A stretch of DNA of 64,000 nt, from NCBI RefSeq assembly GCF_003255815.1, contig NC_037682.1:7996209-8060208 (forward strand), read 5' to 3'. Source of the stretch: Theropithecus gelada (taxonomy: Eukaryota > Chordata > Mammalia > Primates > Cercopithecidae). Numbering within the stretch: the stretch's first letter is position 1; the number at the start of each line of letters is the position of its first letter. The notes under the pieces were generated by a model. That model saw only the letters and a list, made by a program, of their open reading frames with translations, did not search any database and was not told the DNA's origin. Position numbers and translations under genes: made by a program. Below, one piece after another: positions 56,051 to 64,000 of the stretch.

Positions 56051-59000
56051 TTAAAAGGCTGAGTACCGCGCCCGATCGGCATACTGCTCCCGCTCATACC
56101 GGGCCATGTCGTACAGAGAATTCCGCGCGGCTGCTGAAGCTTGGGACAACTCACTCTCATGCCCGTAACCGTAGCCCTCTCCAACAGTGGGGACTGGGGC
56201 TGTAGCGCGACGCAGGGGGCTCCGATCCCGCCCGTAATATGAAGTGGAAGCTGCAGTAACAGCAGCAGCGGCTGCTGCTGCAGCAGCAGCTGTGGCAGCA
56301 GCTCCTGAGGTCGGCAACAGGTGTCTATCGTAGGGATCGAGAGAGGTGGAGGTGAGGTGACTGGCCATGGCTGTATTCTGGACTTGTGGCAGCTGGGACA
56401 GGGTCTGCTCTGCGTAATTATACACGGAGGCAGCTGCAGCCGCCACTGCCTCATAGGACCGGGCAGCACGGCAGCGCTTGTAGTAGGCATCGAGCGCTCC
56501 GTACGCGTTGTTGTAATACAATGAATCCCCATAGCTCATGGTGTAAGGCGTACGCACTGCTCCGTATTGCTCATTATATTGCTCGGTCAAGTCTGCCACG
56601 CGGCCTGAACGATCTATCGGACACTCTTTGGACCAGTGCCCCTCTTTCCCGCACCGATAGCAGCCGCTCTGGTCTCCCATCCCGGGCGCAGTCCTAAGCC
56701 GGCTGGTGGACAACTGCACGTGCATTCGTTTGCCTTGAAGAAACAGACGCAAGAAGGGTTGCTATCACTCTTACTCATAGCCCCAGCCCCTACCCCAGAC
56801 ACTGGTCATAGCAATGGCTTTTATCTAGGCAATTCTAATGCAGGACTCATCTTTACCAAAAGATAAAAAGGAAAAAAAAAACTCAACTTATAGATTCAGT
56901 ATAATGACCTGATTTCAGGCAAAGATCAATTAGGTGACGAAATATGCCAGCTATAACAATAGTTTAAATGCTTAAGAAATAAACTACTCTTGCTCAAAAC
57001 AATCTCATCCTTTGCCAAGTAACTGCAAGTAAAAATCATCTCCAAACAGCGGCTCAAAGTCAAAAGAAGTCAAAGTAAGAAAGAGTGCCCAATTTTTTTC
57101 TGACACCTCCAATCCTTACCAGCAAGATGGATTTTCATTAAGCAAGGGAATGTAAGTAAAGGCCAGCTCTCCACCCTCCTCAAAAACTTTAAAAGAATGG
57201 AATAAAAGACTCCAATGATTACCACTATTAAAGAATGATCTAGACTCAATCCACAGCTGAATGTGACAAGCAAATCTCAAAGTACATCTCTGGAAAAACC
57301 CTCAGGAACTGGGGAGACTGAGGGGCACAAGTTGAAGGACAGCCTTCTCCCTTAACTGGGCCCTTTAAACTGCTGGTTCTGATCATTGCTTTAACATGGA
57401 TTCTTTACAATCTGATAGTTTAACTACTTATACTAGTCGGTGGACCAAACTGCTCAGTTTAAGCAGAATTAAAGTACTTCTCCTGAAACTACCTAACTGA
57501 AAGCCTAACTAAGAACATACGCTTAATATTTTTCCTGAAAATTAAAATTTGCATTCTGGAAATGAAAAGTATTACTTCTGAAAATGTAATAAAAGCAGAA
57601 TCTTTTCTAGAAAAGTTAAAACTAAGTTTTAGTAAGTCTCTACAGAAGCAATTTCTACCTAACATGATCTATCAGCTTACTGGTAAGCAAACTTCCGAAG
57701 ACATCCAAATCCTGCAAAAACTTCCCAATGCAATTGGTTATGATGCACCTAAATATATACCTGCCAAAGGAGTAAATGGTCAAAAGCAAGGGAAAGTCAA
57801 CAGATGGATCCTCTAACATTAGAGAAAATAGTAAACACACAATTTTACCTGCAAAATTAATGTTAGATTCTGGGAGACCAGAAAACACAATAGGGAAATG
57901 GGGATGGAAGGAACAAAGTATCAAGGTCTACACAGCTGGGAAGTTTAGGTTGCAAGTTACTAAGAGAGCAGATATGCAATTATGCACTTAAGTGCCTTAA
58001 AGTGCTAGCCTGTCTCTGGCATTTGCCCAGTGGGCCACTTTGGCACCTAACAAAACCAGAGAAAACAAGTGCTAACAAAAGTGCCACTTTTGGCACCTAA
58101 CAAAACCAGTGAAAACAACTAAGAAACCAACTGTGCACATTCCAGACAAAAAGATCATTAATAAATACCTTGATCTAAGCATCTCTTGGTTCCAATGCCA
58201 GAAAAAGAAGTTAATTTTTTAAGAATATCTAAAAGAGATTTTAAGTGGGCATGCAATAGAGAAGATACCCAACACTAAGAAACGGAAAGGAAAAAAGACC
58301 ACCCTAATACCACTCATCAATATACATCTATAACTCTAACAGAATAGTATTAAGAAATAAAAAACGCCAATATTAAATAAAATAAGATAAAAAACTAAGC
58401 AAAGGTTAGTGTCAGGGGACCTTGGGTTCAGACACCCAGAGTTTTATATAAGGATAATTTGTCCTGAATCAAGACCACACTGTCCTCTCCTTAAACCTAA
58501 TTGCTACAAGCAGACACCACCTCTTCTGACTGGGCTACAGTGTGGCAAATAGTCCAAAAATTAGGTATCACACCGCAAACCCTCCACAAGAGCAGCCTTT
58601 GCTCTCAATTAAGTTGTTGACAAAATAATTCTCAACACGCAAATTGAAAAAAAGAAAGCAAACTAGACCTGAGAGACCTGCGTCACTTTTCTTTACTAAT
58701 GCACAGCAATGCCCACGACACAGGGTACCCATTACTAGCGGAAATAATGATCAGACTTTCAGCTCTAAAAAAGCCCAATTTAAGGGAAATGGACACCAAA
58801 GGCAGCAATAATGACTCTTAACGAGGGGAGTACTCAGAAACAGAATCGACCACTACACTGTCAGAACACAGGTTTGGAATATATAGCAAGGAGTCACAGG
58901 AATACTCCATAATTTGGATAAAGCTTTTTATTTTTTAAATTTTTGTTCAGTCCTGCTTAATTAAGCTAAAAAAGGACACCGCTCTTTTTGATACTGGGGA

Positions 59001-60403
59001 AACCAAAGGAGGTGAGAGAAGAGTTCAGATAGCAACTCACCATGATTACCACCCCTGAACTGCCACTGTTGCTTCAGACCTCAGATTTTGGAATATTTGC
59101 GTGATACGTACCAGTTGAGCATCCCAAATCTGAAAATTCAAAATCCAAAATGCTCTAACAAGCATTTCCTTTGAGCAACATGTAGGTATTCAAAATGTTG
59201 GGGATTTGAGATGCTTCCAAATGAAGTGACAATCCACATCATCACCCATGCTGCCCTCCAGGCACAAAAAATTCATTTGGTTAAGACTCCTAAGATAACA
59301 CAAATCTAAGTGCTCTATTCACCAAAATTTTATAAAGTCCAGCCCCCCAAACCAATGAAAAGACAGTCATTACTGCCCCTAAAACCCCAGTGCCTCCTCC
59401 CCAAGTAGTCCTAAAATCAGCCTTCTAATTCTAGAGTGGCCTTATACTCAAAACACAACCCCTTGGTACAGATATAATAGTAATAAAAAAAACAAGAGTT
59501 GTAATTCTTTTAAGAGTTTGTGTAAGGCAGGATAACTTAACAAGGATTCTGCTCCTATGAAAGTGTTGCTTGACATGTTTTTGCGAGGTTCTTCATGTAA
59601 AATGCGTAATTCTGATCCTATGCTGAGGGCAGTAAATTCAGAGTGAGGAACTCTGAACTGTGCTCTACTACCAAAAAAAGCAAAAACAAAAAACAAAAAA
59701 ACCCAGTAACTCAGAAAGCCTTCAGAGAAAAGGATTTCTGCACTGATGAGCACAAAAGCCTTAGGGGCTCCAAATAAAAGCTGAGTGGTTTTTCTCCAGG
59801 AGACAGCTGCCTAAGGTAAAGCCTCTAAGTCCCATGTATTCTACATCTTAAGAAGTCCATCACCCATACTTAATTCTTCACCACCAGCCAGCCAACAGCT
59901 GTTATCTTTACCAAACCTCTCCTTTTACGCATCCAACCACTTTCTGCACATAGCCTTGTGTTCAGCCCTCTACCCAAAGAGGGTGGTTCACCTTGAAACT
60001 CTGTGTTATCAAGGCCCCTGATGGCCTCCACTGCATCCTCTGCCCGCTCCATGTGTACGAAGGCATAATCTTTCACGATGTCACATTCGATGACCGGACC
60101 ATACTCCTCAAACTTGGCTCGAAGCTCCTTATTGGTGCAAGTGGGACTGATGTTGCCCACATGCAACTTTGTTGAGGTTTTGCTCTTATTCTTGCTGGCT
60201 TCCACGTTGATGTTCACCCCATGAAGCTTGTAATGGTGCAGGTTGCGTATGGCATCTTCAGCTGCAGTTTTATCTTCTATGTGCACAAAGCCGTAATTCT
60301 TAATGATGTCACATTCCAGCACCTTCCCATACTGCTCGAAGAGTGAGCGAATCTCCTGCTCTGTAGCCTCCCGGGGCAGGTTTCCGATGAACAGCTTCAC
60401 CAT
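56051..60403 (-). CDS. RBM4: RNA-binding protein 4 (RBM4), 364 aa
   Basis: Minus-strand coding exons 60403-59992 and 56733-56051 (TAA). Exon 2 starts at 60415 after ctctcccag, with the ATG 12 nt later. RRM1 about 2-72 (LFIGNL, NYGFVHI), RRM2 about 78-148 (LHVGNI, DYAFVHM), CCHC knuckle [14 protein letters not shown] at 162-175, then an Ala/Tyr/Arg-rich tail with an 11-residue alanine run and end ARYSAF. Residues SKTSTK and TNKELR, and the longer alanine run, separate it from RBM4B. Length equals human RBM4. The stop is 8 nt before the exon end, so the 3' UTR intron should be tolerated. RBM4 promotes exon choice in muscle, neuronal and other cells by binding CU-rich elements and opposing PTB, and acts in cap-independent translation and miRNA pathways under stress (known for the family). 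It is transcribed toward RBM4B. Confidence 0.97.
58031..58120. repeat. Direct duplication with hairpin motif
   Basis: Two copies of about 40 bases (58031-58070, 58081-58120), each containing ggcacctaacaaaaccag. The second copy begins GTGCCACTTTTGGCAC, a perfect 6-bp inverted repeat with a 4-base loop. Confidence 0.85.
59085..59225 (+). mobile_element. Tigger-type DNA transposon fragment
   Basis: 'cagattttggaatatttgcg', 'agttgagcatcccaaatctg' and 'ttcaaaatccaaaatgctc' match a common Tigger/MER consensus. Subfamily not assigned. Confidence 0.6.
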
Positions 60404-60415
60404 CCTGACAAGAGC

Positions 60416-61360
60416 CTGGGAGAGAAAAACAAGATTTCTGACAAAAGACCTTAGGCCCACATCAGTTCATAAAAAACAACGACTTTCACTCTGATGTATA
60501 TTTCCAGTTTTCTCTCACCCGCCTGCACACACACCTCCACACAATACAATCAAAGGGAAGTGGGAGTGAACTAAGGCCTGCTATAGTAGCCGCCATGAAC
60601 CTGTAAGAATGAGAAGACGTCTGCAATAGGGAGGTCCTTAGTAGACAAAGGATTTAGTAAGAACTGATACCTTCCAACAGAAATGTGCATGAAAAACAGC
60701 ATACGGAGGGATGGGGGTACTGGACTTTTCTATCCATTAGGAAAGCAACAGAAAACCAAAGTCTACTAGGCTTGCTGCCTGCCTGAAATTATCAACAGGC
60801 TTTTCCTCAAGTAGTAACCAAAGCAGCCATCATTTCCGGTGAAATAGGCCTTGCAATAGCTACATTTGAGTTTCCTTTGGAAGTAGTGAACGCGCGACTC
60901 GGATCAGACAGCGAGGAGTGGAGGATAAAGAAAGTACTGGACTGGGGAACGCCTCTCTCAGGGCACCGTCCGAGCTCCTGCGGAACACTGAAATGCGTGG
61001 CCGTGGAGGAGAGCTTCAGATTCATTAACCAGACGATGTCTCACAGCCCGAGCAATTCTCGAAACAGGGACGTAATTGCCAGGTATAAGGGAAAGGAGGT
61101 TTTCCCAGTGGAAATCTCGAGGCTTCCAAGAGGAGCCACGTCGGGCGCGGGGCAGGGTGGGGGAAAAAAAAAGCAAGGTATTCTCAGGGGGCGGTGGGGG
61201 AAGGGCTGCTCCCGGCTTACCGCGCAATGCCGAGGACCGAGATCGGCTCTCAGTGACGGGTGTGGAGGCTGCGACCCCACCAGTACACCCCGAAGCCCAA
61301 GGGAATGAGAGAAGATTTAACAGAGTACAAGAAAGGCAATGGAAGGGCTCGCAGTCTCAC
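60416..61360 (-). other. RBM4: RBM4 intron 1
   Basis: Donor GCGG|GTGAGA (61360-61359), acceptor ctctcccag ending 60416. Unique sequence with the CpG-rich promoter edge at its 5' side. The last 23 intron bases before exon 2 equal those of RBM4B. Confidence 0.82.
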
Positions 61361-61760
61361 CCGCACGGAAACCAGCAGGGCCTCCTCCTCGCGGCACGGA
61401 CGCTTCTGACAAAACGCTAAAATGGCGGCGGCCGCAGCAGTGGCTCTGGGTAGAGGGGGGAGGTGAGCCTACAACCGGATTGGCCACTCAATAAAGTAAA
61501 AGGCCGGCGGTCCCGCAGATCCTCTTCCTGATTGGTTACCACGGACGCCTATTACCTGAGAGGCCGGCAAGAGGTGGAAACGTCTGTAACCTCGGAGCTT
61601 TTATACGAAAGCCAATGAGCACCAACCTCGCGAAGCCGAACTCATTGATTGGGCAAGAGATCAGCGTGAGGGCGGACCTACAAACGTGGGCTTCGCCGGC
61701 GGGGTGCGGCCCGCCATTAGGCGGAGCGAGCTAGAGCCCCGGGGTAGCAGTCTTTAGCTT
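61200..61760 (-). promoter_or_regulatory. RBM4: RBM4 CpG-island promoter
   Basis: CpG-rich and TATA-less. Four CCAAT boxes in either orientation: 'gattggccac' (about 61479), 'gattggttac' (61530), 'gccaatgagc' (61611) and 'gattgggcaa' (61646). The YY1-type motif sits at the expected start-site-proximal position. Confidence 0.72.
61361..61450 (-). other. RBM4: RBM4 non-coding exon 1 (5' UTR)
   Basis: Ends at the donor GTGCGG|GTGAGA. It contains GCCGCCATTTTAG on the minus strand (YY1-type, 61431-61418). The transcription start is approximate. Confidence 0.65.
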
Positions 61761-62732
61761 CATGGCGCCAACTTCGTTAAGCTTCCACATTTCGCCACCT
61801 CCACGTGCACAGCCAGACACTATTCCGCGCTCCATTCTGCCGTTCACTCTAGTTGTCTCCCTCTAACCTCCCAAGCACCACCCCCCTTGCGGCCAGGACG
61901 CTGTGGAAATAGCTTATGCAGGCACATGCCAGGTAAGAAAAACACCCCCCTCCCGCCCACCACCACCACCATCACCACCTCAGGAAACCAACCTTCTCCT
62001 TGGGCCAGTAGTCCACACTGTAGCCTTGAGAGTCCCGGAGCTCCCCCAAAATCAAACCTCTCACAGGTGGTGAAAGGACCTCTGTAATGGCCCAGAAGTA
62101 GGCCCGGCAGAAGGCTGCACTGTCCAGGAGACGCTGAGGACAAGTTCCCTCTGGGAACCAGCCTCCCAGGGTCCGCGATGAAGAGTCCTTTCTGTGACCA
62201 TGGAGATTGAAAGTATACCCCGACCCCACCCTGAGAAAAAACTGGAGCAGCAAAGGTTTTTTTGTTTTATTTTATTGGGCGCCATCAGCCAGGGCTGTTT
62301 TAATCCCTTAGAACTGACTTTAGAGGGAAGAGCTTAGTCACAACCAGCTGTAAAGAAAATACAAAGTAACCTTCTCCAGAGGGTCCAGCTGCTGCCTTGT
62401 TTTCTCTCATCCTTAGGTTGCTTCACATAATCCCATATTCATTAAGCAAGTAACTTTAGTCAAGACCCTCTGCAAAGCAGCTTTTGAAAAGGGTTAAAAG
62501 GTGGAATGCAGGGACTGGATGGAAGAACTTAAAACACGAACAAAACAGGCTAAAAGCAGTGCAGTTTATGAGGAAAGTGATCATCAGGAATGAAGATGAC
62601 ACAAGTACCACACACCACCATCCAAAGCAGCTTCTTCACCACCACCCATGCCCCAAAGAGAAAGGTTTCATGAAGAGAAATGTGAAGTCAGAGTTTGGGG
62701 GGAAAAAAAGAGTGGGTTTTAAAACCCAACAC
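61761..62732. other. RBM4 upstream region, no recognised gene
   Basis: Includes a (CAC/ACC)n-like stretch at about 61957-61980. No exon is supported. Confidence 0.45.
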
Positions 62733-63018
62733 GAGGGCCACGTGCGGTGGCTCACGCCTGTAATCCCAGCACTTTGGGAGGCCGAGGCAGGCGGATCCCC
62801 TGAGGTCAGGAGTTCAAGACAAGCCTAGCCAACATGGTGAAACCCGTCTCTACTAAAAATACAAAAATTAGCCGAATGTGGTGGCAGGTGCCTGTAATCC
62901 CAGCTACTCAGGAGGCTGAGGTAGGAGAATCGCTTGAGCCCGGGAGGCAGAGGTTGCAGTGAGGCAAGATTGTGCCACTACACTCCAGCCTGGCGACAAG
63001 AGTGAAACTTAAAAAAAC
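62733..63018 (+). mobile_element. Alu, the first after the Alu-free interval
   Basis: Starts 'gggccacgtgcggtggctca'. Flanks 'aaaacccaacacga' and 'aaaaacccaacatga' are the target-site duplication. Confidence 0.94.
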
Positions 63019-63121
63019 CCAACATGATTCAGGAATCTGACTGTAGAAAACTGGTCAACAATTTATCCCAAAGTAAAAAAGGTAAGGAACTAAAAAAAGA
63101 AAACATAACATTTACAGATAT

Positions 63122-63500
63122 ATTGGTCACTAATCTTGTCCACTTCATTGCGGATGCTGATGCACCTCTGGGCCTGTGGCCTTTACAGGATCAGTGATGA
63201 AGAAAATCAATTTTGTGTCAGCTGCCACGTGCCCTTCAGAGGTGGCCAGCATCAAAAAGTCACGCGTATGGTACAGAAATCCTCATCTCCTTCAGTTAGA
63301 TCTCTTGTCTCAACATCTCTGAGGATAAAACTTTCTTCCAAAATACCAAAGTATATCAATGATCAACTCATTGTAACTAATAATCTCTCCAGATTGGAAG
63401 GAGACTGGGAACATAAATCTTCTCAATCACAGTTCAAGCCCAGTGTGCAGACATCAAAACTACTAACCACCTCCACATGCAGCCCAAAACCTAATTACTT
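63122..63500 (-). pseudogene. Decayed coding fragment of unknown gene (minus)
   Basis: On the minus strand the frames chain with shifts: LEESFILRDVETRD then LTEGDEDFCTIR, then in a second frame DFLMLATSEGHVAADTKLIF and FITDPVKATGPEVHQ, then in a third IRNEVDKISDQ. At least two stops and two frameshifts are present. The composition is protein-like, but I cannot name the parent. No poly(A) tail is obvious, so processed origin is not shown. Confidence 0.45.
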
Positions 63501-63591
63501 GATTTGACTTCTGAAACCCAACTAGGTCTAGTTAGCTATATAACACTTTACAAGCTCATCCTAAATGAACCACATTAAATAATCTCCCTGC

Positions 63592-63800
63592 CTTTTTTTG
63601 AGACAGTTCTTGCAAGGTCACCCAGACTGCAGTACAGTGGCACTATCCATAGGTCATTGCAGCCTGGAACTCCTCAGCCTCCCAAGTAGCTAGGACTACA
63701 GGTGCGTGCCACCAGGCCTCGCTATTTTTTTAATTTACTGTAGAGACAAAAGTCTTTGTTGCCCGGACTGGTCTGAAATGCCTGCACTCAAAAGCAATCC
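63592..63800 (-). mobile_element. Alu (minus), partial
   Basis: 'ttttttgagacagttcttgc' through 'caaaagcaatcctct', with a deletion in the middle. Confidence 0.88.
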
Positions 63801-63803
63801 TCT

Positions 63804-64000
63804 CGGCCGGGCACAGTGGCTCACACCTGTAATCCCAGCACTTTGGGATGCCGAGGTGGGCAGATCACCTGAGGTGAGGAGTTGGAAACCAGCCTGGCCA
63901 ACATGGTGAAACCGCGTCTCTACTAAAAACACAAAAAAATTAACCAGGCATGGTGGCACGCACCTGTAATCCCAGCTACCGGGGAGGCTGAGGCAGGAGA
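63804..64000 (+). mobile_element. Alu, cut by the window end
   Basis: Starts 'ggccgggcacagtggctcac' and is still inside the right arm at the last base. Confidence 0.95.

Larger units (their letters stand above)
56734..59991 (-). other. RBM4: RBM4 intron 2 (3.3 kb, Alu-free)
   Basis: Donor CAAG|GTGAAC at 59991, acceptor CTTCAAG ending at 56734. Holds a roughly 40-bp direct duplication at 58031-58120 and a Tigger-type fragment near 59085-59225. If retained, the frame stays open 41 codons past the donor. Confidence 0.88.

Noticed and set aside
57562..57816. 84-codon + frame inside RBM4 intron 2
   Set aside because: AT-rich, antisense to RBM4, Lys/Ile/Leu-rich as expected from base composition, no supporting signals.

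Overview
The window is nuclear DNA from a primate. It carries intron-containing vertebrate genes with GT/AG splice sites, CpG-rich promoters, and about 75 Alu elements. Three Alus (36218-36511, 41820-42119, 49393-49672) share variants that I associate with the Old World monkey AluYR subfamilies: 'ggctcaagcc' in the head, 'gggcgaggtggcg' in the second half, and 'ccggccac' or its decayed form 'ctggccac' near the end. The best guess is therefore a macaque, baboon or guenon-type genome. Gene content and order match human 11q13.2 read in reverse: SPTBN2, RBM4B, RBM4.

Layout. (1) 1-10.9 kb: the 3' part of SPTBN2 (beta-III spectrin) on the + strand. Seventeen coding exons (1857-10318) keep phase throughout and encode the last 964 residues: distal spectrin repeats, a charged linker, the PH domain and the C-terminal tail, followed by a 3' UTR with ATTAAA. 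(2) 11-17.9 kb: intergenic, with an old L1 broken up by Alus and a DNA-transposon relic. (3) 17.9-31.5 kb: RBM4B on the + strand, with a CpG-island promoter, a non-coding exon 1, two coding exons (359 aa) and a separate 3' UTR exon. (4) 31.5-52.3 kb: a very Alu-dense spacer holding L2, MER5-type, Tigger-type and MaLR LTR relics, and an unexplained exon-like open frame on the minus strand near 48.8-49.06 kb. (5) 53.7-61.5 kb: RBM4 on the minus strand (364 aa) with the same four-exon structure as RBM4B, in a 10.5-kb stretch without Alus. (6) 61.5-64 kb: the RBM4 upstream region, with a probable decayed coding fragment on the minus strand (63.1-63.5 kb) and three further Alus, the last cut by the window edge.

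RBM4B and RBM4 are inverted, convergent paralogs. Each encodes two RRMs, a CCHC zinc knuckle and an alanine-rich tail, and the family acts in alternative splicing and translation control. Their first coding exons are a mosaic: blocks of 73, 78 and 119 bp are identical, with differences clustered between them. This is what recent gene conversion, or unusually strong constraint, would leave. SPTBN2 is functionally unrelated to them; it is a membrane-skeleton protein of neurons.

I see no bacterial, phage or CRISPR-like system. The most interesting items are the conversion-like mosaic, a 33-bp templated insertion inside an Alu in SPTBN2, a DNA transposon with intact target-site duplication split by an Alu, and two unidentified coding-like remnants on the minus strand.
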